From: RUG023 sp900315435
GTDB taxonomy: Bacteria > Spirochaetota > Spirochaetia > Sphaerochaetales > Sphaerochaetaceae
Assembly: GCA_902788205.1 (NCBI GenBank)
Contig: CADAJJ010000005.1
Coordinates: forward strand, 1 to 64,000
Reading direction: 5' to 3'
Length of the DNA stretch: 64,000 nt
Shown in pieces: positions 25,036-34,701 of this stretch. The notes beneath the pieces are model-generated. The model was not told the origin of the DNA. It saw nothing but the letters and a program-made list of their open reading frames with translations, and made no database searches. How positions within the stretch are numbered: position 1 is the first letter of the stretch; every line of letters starts with the position of its first letter. The translations under genes and the position numbers were made by a program.

Positions 25036-26490
25036 GTGAGAAAGTTGCAAGATCTCGCCCCCGAGTGGGCTGGTGACGAGCGGGAAGTCTCCGCTGTGGT
25101 GTATGACAGCCGGGCCTGCAAGCCCGGGTCGGTATTTTTTGCTTTTCCGGGCATCCATACCCAAGGCGCGAACTATATCGCCGACGCGATCCAGAACGGA
25201 GCCATCGCGGTAGTCAGCGACCACCCGGTCCTCCTTCCCGAAAACGTAGCCGGACTGGTCGATCCTCTGGTGCGTACCCGCTTTGCGTCCGTCTGTTCCC
25301 GTTTTCACGGCGAGCCGGAATCAAGGCTCTCCATCATCGGAGTGACCGGGACGGATGGCAAGAGCACGACCAGCGAGTACCTGTACCAGCTGTTGCAACG
25401 GGCAGGCAGACGGACCGCGCTGATCGGAACGGTGTCGATGGATGATGGTTCCGGATACGGGCCGAGCCCGTACCGGCAGAGCACTCCGGAGGCGGACCAG
25501 CTCGAGGCGTTCCTCGACCGTTGCCTGCATAACGGAGTCGAGTACGTAGTGCTGGAGTGTACCAGCCATGCCCTCTCTGACCGCTACGACAGACTCCACA
25601 CCATCCGCTATGACGGGGGAATCGTCACCACGGTGACCAGCGAGCATCTTGAGTTCCACGGAAGCGTCCCGGCCTACGTTGACGCCAAATGCAACCTTGC
25701 CCGCAGAATCAAACAGGGTGGCTTCTTCATCTCCACCACCGTCAATCCCCACCTCGACGCCTTTCTCAACGTGTTGCCCGCAAGGGTCCAAAGCTTGGTG
25801 GTCAACCAGAACGTCCAGGCGGAAATCGGGCTTGACGCGTCAATCACCTACCGGGGAAAGGCCTATCCCACTCCACTGCACTACCCGGTACTGGCCGGCA
25901 ACGCCTTGCTCGCCTGTCTCGCCGCGGCAAGGATCCTGCACACGCCTCTTGCCCAGCAACTGGCCTTGGCCTGCGCCCTAAAGCCGGTAGACGGCAGGAT
26001 GGTCACGGTGGAAAACCATCTCGGCCTGACGGTTTTGATCGACTTCGCCCACACTGCCGACGCCTACGAGAAGCTTTTCTCCTTCGAGTACCAACGGAAG
26101 GGACAAGGACGGATTCTGGCCTGCTTCGGTTGCGCCGGGGAACGGGACACCTCCAAGCGCGCGCCGATGGGGAAAACGGCGAGCCACTATGGCGACATCC
26201 TTTTCCTGACTGACGAGGATCCCCGCTGGGAACCCACCGAGCAGATCGACCGGGACCTGTTGCGGGACGCCGAACCGGTCGAGGTGCACGAGATCGCCGA
26301 CCGCGCAAAAGCCATCCAGGCGATGGTGGACGCCGCGCGGCCGGGAGACACCCTGCTCTTCCTGGGCAAAGGCCACGAGCACTCCATCGAGAAACAGGGA
26401 GTCAAGTACGCTTGGAACGAACGAAACGTAGTCGAGGAAGCGCTGCGCAGGAGGGAATCGCGCGAGATGGGTGGCATCAGGACCCGGTAG
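25036..26490 (+). CDS. murE: UDP-N-acetylmuramyl-tripeptide synthetase (MurE)
   Basis: 484 residues. Motifs: N-terminal VVYDSRACKPGSVFFAFPG, ATP loop GVTGTDGKSTTSEYL (about residues 103-117), ECTSHAL, and the C-terminal DFAHTADAYEKL. The residue-3 selectivity motif reads DEDPRWE rather than the DNPR of diaminopimelate enzymes; spirochaetes often use L-ornithine here, so ornithine is a reasonable guess. The GTG at 25036 almost touches GGAGG (one base), while TTG at 25045 lies ten bases from it, so the true start may be 25045. Confidence 0.9.
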   Translation: MRKLQDLAPEWAGDEREVSAVVYDSRACKPGSVFFAFPGIHTQGANYIADAIQNGAIAVVSDHPVLLPENVAGLVDPLVRTRFASVCSRFHGEPESRLSIIGVTGTDGKSTTSEYLYQLLQRAGRRTALIGTVSMDDGSGYGPSPYRQSTPEADQLEAFLDRCLHNGVEYVVLECTSHALSDRYDRLHTIRYDGGIVTTVTSEHLEFHGSVPAYVDAKCNLARRIKQGGFFISTTVNPHLDAFLNVLPARVQSLVVNQNVQAEIGLDASITYRGKAYPTPLHYPVLAGNALLACLAAARILHTPLAQQLALACALKPVDGRMVTVENHLGLTVLIDFAHTADAYEKLFSFEYQRKGQGRILACFGCAGERDTSKRAPMGKTASHYGDILFLTDEDPRWEPTEQIDRDLLRDAEPVEVHEIADRAKAIQAMVDAARPGDTLLFLGKGHEHSIEKQGVKYAWNERNVVEEALRRRESREMGGIRTR

Positions 26491-26821
26491 CAGGACACCC
26501 GAGCCGATGTCGACTCCCGGCCGCTCACGCAAAGAAACGGCTTGACGGCCATTCCGTGGCCATAGTCCCCATTGCGTTTGTCCGGCAAAGTCTGCAGGGC
26601 GTCAGGAAAAGAAGGTCGTGGGGCGCTTTTCCCGGTTGCCGTCATCCTTGGACCCCATCATTTCCCAGCATCTTCCGTCTCGTGGTATAGTGATGGAAAA
26701 GGAAAGTAACCATTTGGGGATTTTTCCCTACAGGGGATCTGGTGTGGCCAACATGGGGGCAATTAGGCGGACTACGTATGAAAAGAAGCATGCAATTATT
26801 TGTTTGGAGAGGAGTTGATTG
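26491..26821. other. Noncoding gap between murE and dinB
   Basis: 331 bases with no ORF that I can support. A short inverted repeat GGCCA-TTCCG-TGGCC lies near 26549-26563. A TGG-TATAGT extended -10 sequence at 26683-26691 could start the dinB transcript with a long leader of about 125 bases. The leader contains small open frames without convincing ribosome-binding sites. Confidence 0.4.
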
Positions 26822-27985
26822 ATGTTGCGTCCTCTCTTCTTCCACGTGGATATGGATGCATTCTTCGCCAGCGTGGAAATCCACGACAACCCTTCCTTGA
26901 AGGACAAACCGGTCCTGATCGGGCACAATGAGCGCAGGAGCGTCGTCTCTACCGCGAGCTATGTCGCCCGACGGTACGGATGCCACAGCGCCATGCCGAT
27001 GGCGCAGGCGCTCCGGCTCTGCCCGCAGGCGGTGGTCGTCAACCCCCGCTTCGAGCGATACAGCCAGGTCAGCCGCCAGATCATGGGAATCTGCGGACGC
27101 TATAGCGACAAGGTGCAGCAAATCTCCATCGACGAGGCCTTTCTCGACATGAGCGGCATGGAACGCCTCTACCACAGCGCCAAAGAGGCGGCCCTGCAAT
27201 TGAAGGCGGAAGTACGGAAAGAGACAGGGTTGACCATCAGCGTCGGAATCGCCCCGAACCGGTATCTTGCCAAAATGGCCAGCGACTACCACAAACCGGA
27301 CGGGCTTTGCCGGGTATCTCCGGGAAAGGAAGAGCTGTTCATCGACGCGGTGGGGCTGCACAAGCTCTGGGGGATCGGGAAGGTCGGGCGCAAACAGCTC
27401 GCGGACAGGCATATACACACCACCCGGCAACTCCGGTCCTTCAGCAAAGAACACTTGGCATCAATGTTCGGGCCTGCGATGGGCAGTTTCCTCTACGACG
27501 CGGCGAGGGGCATCGATCCCGGCATCTTTGAAGGGGAAAGCAAGAGCCATTCCATCAGTACGGAGACCACGTTCCTTGACGATGTATCGGACGTGGAAGT
27601 GCTCAGGCAATACTTGCTCTCGATGAGCCACGAGCTGATGTTCCGCTGTCTGGAGGAAAGACAAATCGCCCGTACCGTCTCCCTGAAGCTTCGCTGGCCG
27701 GACTTCTCCCTCCACGAGGCGCAAGTCACCCCGGATGAGAATATCCTTAGCGCCGAGCAGGTCTACCGGATCGCCACAGGGTTGCTTGCCGAACGGTGGC
27801 ACGGAACTCCGGTCCGCCTGCTCGGGCTAGGACTCGGAGGACTCTACACAGGAGACGCGCCGATGCAACAGGAGCTCTTCTCCAGCCAGGACGCCAAGCG
27901 CCGGGAACTGGAAAAGGTCATCCTCCAGATGCAGAAGAAAGGACAAAAGGTGGTCAAAGCCTCGTCGCTGGTCAGACGAAACTGA
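26822..27985 (+). CDS. dinB: DNA polymerase IV (Y-family)
   Basis: 387 residues. The Y-family catalytic motifs are FFHVDMDAFFASVE at the N-terminus and ISIDEAFLDMSG (about residues 102-113), supplying the metal-binding acidic residues. Thumb and little-finger domains follow. It performs error-prone translesion synthesis. The ATG at 26822 has AGGAG seven bases upstream. Its 3' end overlaps the convergent uppP by 14 bases. Confidence 0.96.
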   Translation: MLRPLFFHVDMDAFFASVEIHDNPSLKDKPVLIGHNERRSVVSTASYVARRYGCHSAMPMAQALRLCPQAVVVNPRFERYSQVSRQIMGICGRYSDKVQQISIDEAFLDMSGMERLYHSAKEAALQLKAEVRKETGLTISVGIAPNRYLAKMASDYHKPDGLCRVSPGKEELFIDAVGLHKLWGIGKVGRKQLADRHIHTTRQLRSFSKEHLASMFGPAMGSFLYDAARGIDPGIFEGESKSHSISTETTFLDDVSDVEVLRQYLLSMSHELMFRCLEERQIARTVSLKLRWPDFSLHEAQVTPDENILSAEQVYRIATGLLAERWHGTPVRLLGLGLGGLYTGDAPMQQELFSSQDAKRRELEKVILQMQKKGQKVVKASSLVRRN

Positions 27986-28784
27986 AGAAGAGGACCACCA
28001 AGATCGCCAGAATGACGCGGTACCAGCCGAAAATCTGGAAGTCATGGCTGGTCAGGTAGCGCATCAAAGCCTTGATGACGAAAAGCGAGACGACAAAAGA
28101 GACGACGAATCCGAGCGCCACCAATGTCCACTCGTAGCCGCTCAGGGCGAATCCCAATTTGACCAGCTTCAGCAACGACGCGCCACACATGGCGGGAATG
28201 GCGAGAAAGAAGGAAAACTTGCTTGCTGTCTTGCGGTCCACCCCCAGCAGCATGCCGCCCAGGATGGTGGAGCCGCTGCGGCTGGTTCCAGGCACCAAGG
28301 CCAGCGCCTCGAAAAGGCCCATGCCGACCGCCCGAAAGAGGGAAATCTCCTCGATCGAGTGGATGGTTCCGTCCCGTCCCTTCCGCTTGCGTTCCAGGAT
28401 GATGTAGGCGGCACCGTAGAGGGCAAGGGTCAGGGCGACAACCTGCCACGAATAGAGTTCGCTCTCGATGAAATCGTCCAGAAGAAAACCGATGACGGCC
28501 ACCGGCACCGACGCCACCACCACCTTTTTCCAGAGAGACCAGCAGGAGCGCCGGTCCTCCCTGCCCATCCCCGGAGAGAACGGGTTCAAGGTGTGCCAGT
28601 AGAGGATGATGACGGCCAGGATTGAACCCAACTGGATCAGCACCATCAACAGGTTCCTGCATTGCTCGCTGACGTGGAGCGGAAACAACGCGTCGAACAG
28701 GATCAAATGGCCGGTGCTGCTGACCGGCAGCCACTCGGTGATGCCCTGGATGACACCGAGCAGCAATGTTTTCAATACTTCCAT
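27972..28784 (-). CDS. uppP: Undecaprenyl-diphosphatase
   Basis: 270 residues with about eight membrane helices. Both family signatures are present: QGITEWLPVSSTGHL near residue 15 and PGTSRSGSTILGG near residue 165. It recycles undecaprenyl diphosphate to the monophosphate carrier for peptidoglycan. The ATG at 28784 opens MEVLKTLLLG, the usual UppP start. No well-placed ribosome-binding site is visible; TACGAT lies seven bases before the ATG. Confidence 0.95.
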   Translation of the reverse strand: MEVLKTLLLGVIQGITEWLPVSSTGHLILFDALFPLHVSEQCRNLLMVLIQLGSILAVIILYWHTLNPFSPGMGREDRRSCWSLWKKVVVASVPVAVIGFLLDDFIESELYSWQVVALTLALYGAAYIILERKRKGRDGTIHSIEEISLFRAVGMGLFEALALVPGTSRSGSTILGGMLLGVDRKTASKFSFFLAIPAMCGASLLKLVKLGFALSGYEWTLVALGFVVSFVVSLFVIKALMRYLTSHDFQIFGWYRVILAILVVLFFSFV

Positions 28785-28867
28785 GACCGCTATCGTAGTA
28801 CTCCTTTCCCTTTGGCGTCTACCCAAAGCCGGGACAACTGGCTACACTCCTTCCGGAGGAGCCTCTC

Positions 28868-29368
28868 ATGGGTCTGCATATTGTCTTGTTACAACCGGAA
28901 ATTCCCCAGAACACCGGTAATATCGCCCGGACCTGCGCCGCCACCGGGGCGACGCTCCATCTGGTGCACCCGCTTGGCTACAGTCTTTCGGACAAGTACC
29001 TGAAACGGGCGGGACTGGACTACTGGCACCTTGTCTCCATCAAGGAATATCCCGACGACCAGGCCTTTTTCTCCGAGCACCCTCGCGAGCGGTGCTATTT
29101 CTTCACGAAGAAGGCCCGGACGTGCTATGCTGGAATCGCCTACCCGGAGGAGACCTATTTCGTTTTCGGCCGGGAAAGCGTCGGCCTTGACGAAAGCCTT
29201 TTGCGGCAGGTGGAGGATCGCACGGTACGCATTCCCATGCGGACGGGTGCCCGGTGCCTGAACCTGTCCAACAGCGTCGCCATCGCGGCCTACGAGTATT
29301 TCCGCCAGCGGGACTGGCAGGGACTTGCTGAGGCGGACGACACGTTCGCCTGGGAGGAAGGAAAATGA
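28868..29368 (+). CDS. trmL: tRNA (cytidine(34)-2'-O)-methyltransferase
   Basis: 166 residues with the SPOUT-fold pattern: PEIPQNTGNIARTC at the N-terminus, VFGRESVGLDESLL, and the C-terminal knot RCLNLSNSVAIAAYE. TrmL methylates the wobble ribose of tRNA-Leu species. A GGAGGAG site precedes the ATG. It leads the trmL-proC-serS-pncB operon, and its stop overlaps the proC start in ATGA. Confidence 0.94.
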   Translation: MGLHIVLLQPEIPQNTGNIARTCAATGATLHLVHPLGYSLSDKYLKRAGLDYWHLVSIKEYPDDQAFFSEHPRERCYFFTKKARTCYAGIAYPEETYFVFGRESVGLDESLLRQVEDRTVRIPMRTGARCLNLSNSVAIAAYEYFRQRDWQGLAEADDTFAWEEGK

Positions 29369-30129
29369 CCATCGGTATGCTTGGGTGCGGCAACATGGGG
29401 GGAGCGATTGCCAGCGCGCTTGTCCAGGAAGGAAAGGACACGGTCCTTGCCTTTGACCATACGAGGGCGAAGGTCGAAGGGAGTGGAGCCGGCTATGCCA
29501 CCTTGGAGGAGTTGCTCTCCCGAAGCGACCTGGTCGTGATCGCCATCAAGCCTCAGGGGGTTCCCGCCCTGTACCCCACCCTACGGCAGGCGTCTCCAAG
29601 CGAGGGATGGATTTCCATTGCCGCCGGCATCACCCTTGGGACCCTGAAGGAACAGTTGGGCACCAGGAAGGTAGTCCGGTTCATGCCCAACATCGCGGCC
29701 AAGGTGAAGAAGTCCGTCACCGCCGTCTGCGCCGACACCGATTGCCCCTCGTCCCTGAAGGAAAAAGCCTTTTCCATCGCCACCAGTTTCGGTTCAGCCT
29801 GCAGTCTGGACGAATCGCTGCTTCCCGCCTTTACCGGCATCAGCGGCAGCGGCATCGCGTACGTGTTCCAATTCATGCATGCCATGGCGCTTGGCGGAAC
29901 CCGGATGGGAATTTCCTATCCGAAAAGCGTGGAGGTGGTGCGGGACACGATGGAGAGCGCCATCGCCCTTGCCCGGGCGACGGGAAAGAATCCGATAGAC
30001 CTGATGATGGGAGTATGCTCTGCAGGAGGCACGACGATTGAAGGTGTCGCGGCCTTGGAGCGAAACCAGTTCGACAATGCCGTGATCGAGGCGGTCACCG
30101 ACAGTGCCAATAAATCGAAGAAGATGTGA
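29365..30129 (+). CDS. proC: Pyrroline-5-carboxylate reductase
   Basis: 254 residues. The NAD(P)-binding start is IGMLGCGNMGGAIASAL, FMPNIAAKV follows mid-protein, and the C-terminal signature includes FTGISGSGIAYVFQFM and VCSAGGTTIEGVAALE. It makes proline from pyrroline-5-carboxylate, completing the pathway begun by ProB and ProA in the operon at 34702-37112. Confidence 0.95.
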   Translation: MTIGMLGCGNMGGAIASALVQEGKDTVLAFDHTRAKVEGSGAGYATLEELLSRSDLVVIAIKPQGVPALYPTLRQASPSEGWISIAAGITLGTLKEQLGTRKVVRFMPNIAAKVKKSVTAVCADTDCPSSLKEKAFSIATSFGSACSLDESLLPAFTGISGSGIAYVFQFMHAMALGGTRMGISYPKSVEVVRDTMESAIALARATGKNPIDLMMGVCSAGGTTIEGVAALERNQFDNAVIEAVTDSANKSKKM

Positions 30130-30141
30130 GGAGAAAGACCT

Positions 30142-31422
30142 ATGATTGATTTGAGAGAGCTGAAAAGCCGCCACGACGAGATTGCTGCGAACATCAAGAA
30201 CCGCAACATGCGCGTCGACCTTGACGCGATCATCGCGCTGGGGGACAAACGTTCCTCCGTCATGCAGGAAGCCGATGCGCTTCGCGCCCGCCGCAACGAG
30301 GTCGCCAAGCAGATGAAGGGCAAGCTCGACCCGGAGACCCGCGCCAAGCTGATCGAGGAAGGCAAGGAGCTGAAGACCCGGATCGCCGAAATCGAGAAGG
30401 AGGCCTCCGACCTGGACGCCCAGTATCTGGCAGCCGCGCGCACCATCCCGAACTATGCCAACCCGAAAGCTCCGATCGGCAAGGAGGACAAGGACAGCAC
30501 GGCGGTCAAATTCGTCGGCAAGCCGCCGGTGTTCGACTTCAAGCCCCTGGATCATGTCCAGCTCGGCGAGAAGCTCGACCTGATCGACTTCGACACCGCC
30601 ACCGAGGTGAGCGGACCGAAGTTCTACTACCTGAAGAACCAGGCGGTGTTGCTTCAGATGGCCATCGAGCGCTATGCGATCGACATCGTCCTGAAGCACG
30701 GCTTCACCCCCTTCATCACTCCGGATGTGGCAAAAGAGGAAATCCTGAACGGCATCGGCTTCAATCCCCGTGGCGCCGAGAGCAACATCTACACGCTGGA
30801 GGGAACCGGCACCGCCTTGGTCGGCACCGCCGAGATCACCCTCGGCGGCTACTACGCCGGCAGGGTGCTGGACAAGAAGGAACTGCCCATCAAGATGACC
30901 GGGCTGTCCCACTGCTTCCGCCGTGAGGCCGGGGCGGCCGGCCAGTACTCCAAAGGCCTGTACCGCGTCCACCAGTTCTCCAAGCTGGAGATGTTCATCT
31001 ACTGCCTGCCTGAGGAGTCGGACAAGTGGCACGACTACCTGCTCTCCATCGAGGAGGAAATCTACCAGGGTCTCGGACTTGCCTACAGGGTCATAGACAC
31101 CTGTACCGGAGACCTCGGGGCTCCCGCCTACCGCAAGTTCGACATCGAGGCCTGGATGCCAGGTCGTGGCGAGAACGGAGAATACGGAGAGGTCACCTCG
31201 ACCAGCAACTGCACCGACTACCAGGCAAGGAGCCTCCAGATCCGCTACCGCGATGACGAGGGTAAGCTCCAGTACGTGCATATGCTCAACGGCACCGCGA
31301 CCGCCCTTTCCCGCACGATGGTCGCCATCCTGGAGAACTACCAGCAGAAGGACGGGTCCATAGCCATCCCGGAAAAGCTGATTCCGTATTGCGGTTTTTC
31401 CGTGATTCCCGCGAAACATTGA
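30142..31422 (+). CDS. serS: Serine--tRNA ligase
   Basis: 426 residues. An N-terminal antiparallel coiled-coil arm (about residues 25-105) binds the tRNA variable arm. The class II core follows: motif 2 in GLSHCFRREAGAAG and motif 3 in NGTATALSRTMVAILENYQ, with serine/adenylate pocket residues in GTAEITLGGYY. A GAGGAGA site precedes the ATG. Confidence 0.97.
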   Translation: MIDLRELKSRHDEIAANIKNRNMRVDLDAIIALGDKRSSVMQEADALRARRNEVAKQMKGKLDPETRAKLIEEGKELKTRIAEIEKEASDLDAQYLAAARTIPNYANPKAPIGKEDKDSTAVKFVGKPPVFDFKPLDHVQLGEKLDLIDFDTATEVSGPKFYYLKNQAVLLQMAIERYAIDIVLKHGFTPFITPDVAKEEILNGIGFNPRGAESNIYTLEGTGTALVGTAEITLGGYYAGRVLDKKELPIKMTGLSHCFRREAGAAGQYSKGLYRVHQFSKLEMFIYCLPEESDKWHDYLLSIEEEIYQGLGLAYRVIDTCTGDLGAPAYRKFDIEAWMPGRGENGEYGEVTSTSNCTDYQARSLQIRYRDDEGKLQYVHMLNGTATALSRTMVAILENYQQKDGSIAIPEKLIPYCGFSVIPAKH

Positions 31423-31431
31423 GAGGTAACC

Positions 31432-32880
31432 ATGCACGTAAGCGCTCTGTACACGGACTTGTATGAACTGACGATGATGCAGGGGTATCTGGCCACCAAC
31501 CATAATCCCCAGGTGGTCTTTGACATGTTCTACCGGAACAACCCGTTCGATGGCGGTTACGCCGTCTTCGCCGGGGTCAATGACCTGATCGACAAGCTCG
31601 AGCACTTCTCGTTCGACAAGGAAGACATCGACTACCTTGCCAGTCTCGGCACCTTCAAGAAACCGTTTCTGGAATATCTGGCGACCTATCGGTTCCATGC
31701 CAATGTCTACGCCTTCCGGGAAGGCTCGATCGTCTTCCCGGGGGAACCGCTTGTACGGATCCATACCGACCTGGTCGAGGCGCAGCTGATCGAGGGCATC
31801 GTCCTGAACACGATCAACTTCCAGACCCTGATCGCCACCAAGGCAGCCCGCATGTGCCGCGCAGCCAAGGACAGCGCGATCATGGAGTTCGGGCTGCGCC
31901 GCGCCCAGGGCGATGGAGCGATGGCCGCCAGCCGCGCCGCCTATATCGGTGGATGCGCGATTACCAGCAATACGCTCGCAGGCAAAGTCTACGGCATCCC
32001 GGTAGGCGGCACCATGGCCCACAGCTGGGTCATGAGCTTTTCCAGCGAGCTTGAGGCCTTCCGCAAGTTCGCGGAGCTCTACCCGGACAACGCAGTCCTT
32101 CTGATCGACACCTATGACGTGCTTCGGTCCGGTATCGAGAACGCGATTACCGTCGGCCTGGAGCAGAAAAAGAAAGGCAAGAAGATTGGCGTCCGTATCG
32201 ACTCAGGCGACCTGTCCTACCTGCCCAAGGAGGTCCGCAAGAAGCTGGACGCGGCAGGTCTTGCCGACGCCACCATCACCGTCAGCAACGACTTGACCGA
32301 GGATATCGTCCAACAGCTCGTCGAGAGCGGTACCCCGATCAACAGCTGGGGCATCGGCACCCACCTGGTCACTGGCGGCTTCCAAAGCAGCCTGAACGGG
32401 GTCTACAAACTTGCTGCCAAGGCAGGTGAAGATGGAAAGATGATCCCGACCATGAAGATCAGCAACACCACCGCCAAGACGACCAACCCCGGCATCAAGC
32501 AGGTCTACCGGTTCTCTGACGCCGATGGCCAGGCGCTTGCCGACCTGGTGGCCCTGCAGAGCGAGGAGATTGTCGCAGGCCAGAAGTACACCTTCTACCA
32601 TCCCTTCAGCGAGGCAGACTTCTTCCAGATGAAACCGGGCGCCTACGCCAAGGCCGAGCCGATGCTGGTCAAGCAGATGGAAGACGGGAAGCGACTGCTT
32701 CCGGAGCCGAAGCTCAAGGACCTCCAGCAGGAAGTGAAGGAAAACCTGAAGGCGTTCCACCCCACCTACCTGCGCCTGATCAACCCGCATATCTACAAGG
32801 TGAGTCTCTCCCAGCAGCTGAAGAACCTGAAGTTCGGACTGATCGTGCAAGAAAGGGAAAGGCAGTTCCAGGAAAACTGA
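31432..32880 (+). CDS. pncB: Nicotinate phosphoribosyltransferase
   Basis: 482 residues. Family features: N-terminal ALYTDLYELTMMQGYL, EFGLRRAQGDGAMAASRAAY, GTMAHSWVMSF (conserved histidine region), and VRIDSGDLSYL, then GIGTHLVTGG in the PRPP-binding half. It converts nicotinate to nicotinate mononucleotide in NAD salvage. It is the last gene of its operon, ten bases after serS. Confidence 0.96.
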   Translation: MHVSALYTDLYELTMMQGYLATNHNPQVVFDMFYRNNPFDGGYAVFAGVNDLIDKLEHFSFDKEDIDYLASLGTFKKPFLEYLATYRFHANVYAFREGSIVFPGEPLVRIHTDLVEAQLIEGIVLNTINFQTLIATKAARMCRAAKDSAIMEFGLRRAQGDGAMAASRAAYIGGCAITSNTLAGKVYGIPVGGTMAHSWVMSFSSELEAFRKFAELYPDNAVLLIDTYDVLRSGIENAITVGLEQKKKGKKIGVRIDSGDLSYLPKEVRKKLDAAGLADATITVSNDLTEDIVQQLVESGTPINSWGIGTHLVTGGFQSSLNGVYKLAAKAGEDGKMIPTMKISNTTAKTTNPGIKQVYRFSDADGQALADLVALQSEEIVAGQKYTFYHPFSEADFFQMKPGAYAKAEPMLVKQMEDGKRLLPEPKLKDLQQEVKENLKAFHPTYLRLINPHIYKVSLSQQLKNLKFGLIVQERERQFQEN

Positions 32881-32965
32881 CCGGATAGCCTAGGGCGGAA
32901 CTGTTTCTTATCTGCCCGGGAATCCTGGAGCTTGGGACCGGAAATCATCCGAAAGCGCGTCGCTC

Positions 32966-32988
32966 GTCTCTCCATCCACAGGAGAGAC
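32966..32988. repeat. Inverted repeat between convergent pncB and amidase operons
   Basis: GTCTCTCC, a seven-base loop and GGAGAGAC are perfect complements. It lies about midway between the two convergent stops. With no T tract on either side it is at most a weak bidirectional terminator. Confidence 0.4.
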
Positions 32989-33042
32989 CACCTTGGCTGA
33001 CCGTCGTTTGACGCTCGGCCCCCCGCCAAGAGGAATCCGTGC

Positions 33043-33783
33043 CTACTGTCTGGCAACCTGCTCGATGGCAAGGACGATCGAGGAAGCCATGCGCTCCCGC
33101 CAGGTATCATCCATCAGGTTCCTCGCCTCCTGTTCGTTGGTCAGGAAGCCAAGCTCGACCAAGATGGAGGGGGTACGGCTCTCACGGAGCACTTGCACGT
33201 CCTGCACCTTCACCCCCCGGGAAACAAAGCCGGAAGAAAGCACCTGGTCGAAGATTTCAGCCACTTGGCGGTTTCTCTGGTCCAGAAGCTGGTTCAGCTC
33301 CCCGTCCGTGTAGGCGGCGAACAATGGGATGTTCTGCTTGGGAGTCAGGCTGCTGAGCATCACCGTCTCCCGGGCGGGATCCCGCACCAGGATCTCGTAG
33401 CCGCTCGCCGAGGGGCTCGGGGCGCTGTTGACGTGGATCGACAGGAACAGGGCAGAGCTTTTGGGAGGAAGCGGGGTGGTATACGCGATCTGGCAACGCT
33501 CGGAAAGGCTGATGAACGTGTCGTCGTTCCGGGTCATGACGACATTCCAGCCAGAATGCCGCGCCTGGAGCTTGACCGCCACACGGCCGGCCACATCCAG
33601 CACGATTTCCTTCTCGGCGACATCACCCCAGCCATAGCTTCGGATGGCACCACTGTCCCTACCCCCGTGGCCCGCATCGACAAACACCGTCTGTATCGGG
33701 TAGAGGAAAGGGTTGGAACGGGCATTGAGGGGAAACGCAGCACCCAAAGCCAGCAGGGCACACAGAAGCCGGAAGGGTTTCAC
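33043..33783 (-). CDS. N-acetylmuramoyl-L-alanine amidase (Amidase_3)
   Basis: 246 residues. Signal peptide about 1-22 (ending LNARS). The zinc-amidase motifs are VFVDAGHGGRDSGA (His ligand), EKEIVLDVA (Glu ligand), LFLSIHVNSAPS (His ligand) and the catalytic glutamate in ILVELGFLTN. It cleaves the peptide from MurNAc in the periplasm. It is the last gene of the proA-proB-GT-amidase operon, overlapping the upstream gene by four bases. Confidence 0.94.
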   Translation of the reverse strand: MKPFRLLCALLALGAAFPLNARSNPFLYPIQTVFVDAGHGGRDSGAIRSYGWGDVAEKEIVLDVAGRVAVKLQARHSGWNVVMTRNDDTFISLSERCQIAYTTPLPPKSSALFLSIHVNSAPSPSASGYEILVRDPARETVMLSSLTPKQNIPLFAAYTDGELNQLLDQRNRQVAEIFDQVLSSGFVSRGVKVQDVQVLRESRTPSILVELGFLTNEQEARNLMDDTWRERMASSIVLAIEQVARQ

Positions 33784-34700
33784 ATCTTCCCCCAGTTCCG
33801 GACCAAGGTTGGATAATCCTGCTTGACCAGGTAGCGATAGCGGAGCCGGACATCCTGCTCCCAGGCATCATGGTCGAAGTCACGCCTCGGCTTGACAATC
33901 TCCGGCCGACGTCCCTCCGCCACCTTCAGGCTCAGCGCCTTGGTGGAACACCTTCTCCACCCCTCGCTTTCGCTCTGGTCCTCGACCAAGGAGAGGTTTC
34001 CGGGGAAAAACAGCACGGCAAGCTGGGAGAGGTACAGGGGATACCCCATCATCCAGCAGCGGATACCCCAATCCATCGCCTGCCAGTACTCGCTGTGGAT
34101 CTGCTCGTCGTAGCCCCGAAGCCTCTGGAACAAGGCGGTATCGTACAACCCCATCTCCATGATCGGGTAGAGCGACGGCATCGCCCCTCCATCAGGGACT
34201 TTGGGCATGTCGCTTTCCACATCGATCCGCCCGTCGCCAGTCAGCAGGGGGACACGGATGTCGGGGGTGAACTCCCCCTTGTTGTTCAACCTGAGCGGAA
34301 GGACCATCGCGGGATGGTTCTCCTGCGCCATGAGCTTCGTCATGGAGGCGCCATCGAAGAACACCAGGTCGGCGTCGCTCCGGGTGATGAAGAAGAAGCG
34401 GGAGCGGCACCCATAGGCGAACTGGTTGATCTTCTCGCCATTGAAGCCGCTTGCGGTGAAAACGATACAGGTTACCGACGGGAAGCTTTCCTGCAAGGCC
34501 TGCACATCCAGTCTTCCGTCGGTGGTCATGACATGCAGGTCAAGATCCATATGGGTGGTGTACCAGTCCAGCACGGTCCTCAGCCGCGCCTCGGTCGAAG
34601 TATCGATGATGCCGACGGAAAGCTCCGGAGTGTCATGGAGAGAGGAAAGCGGATTGCGCACGCTGTGCAAGTTCGGATACACCCTGCAGTTGCTGTTCAT
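33780..34700 (-). CDS. Putative GT-A-type glycosyltransferase
   Basis: 306 residues. The sequence is divergent, but FFFITRSDADLVFF looks like a GT-A DXD-type region, and LRGYDEQIHSEYWQAMDWGIRCWMMGY, read as LRGYDEQIHSEY then WQAMDWGIRCWMMGY, matches the acceptor/catalytic Gx[D/E]E...ED..L..R...G pattern of family 2 transferases. The sugar and acceptor are unknown. The ATG at 34700 follows GGAGGG and is one base after the proB stop. Its place between proline genes and a cell-wall amidase suggests an envelope role. Confidence 0.6.
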   Translation of the reverse strand: MNSNCRVYPNLHSVRNPLSSLHDTPELSVGIIDTSTEARLRTVLDWYTTHMDLDLHVMTTDGRLDVQALQESFPSVTCIVFTASGFNGEKINQFAYGCRSRFFFITRSDADLVFFDGASMTKLMAQENHPAMVLPLRLNNKGEFTPDIRVPLLTGDGRIDVESDMPKVPDGGAMPSLYPIMEMGLYDTALFQRLRGYDEQIHSEYWQAMDWGIRCWMMGYPLYLSQLAVLFFPGNLSLVEDQSESEGWRRCSTKALSLKVAEGRRPEIVKPRRDFDHDAWEQDVRLRYRYLVKQDYPTLVRNWGKM

Positions 34701-34701
34701 C

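Noticed and set aside
26618..26818. Small open frame before dinB that could encode a leader peptide
   Set aside because: No convincing ribosome-binding site before any of its in-frame starts, and no attenuator structure was seen.
29794..32022. 742-codon open frame on the minus strand opposite proC, serS and pncB
   Set aside because: It mirrors strongly conserved genes on the plus strand, has no family pattern and no ribosome-binding site. Long antisense frames are expected in high-G+C coding DNA.
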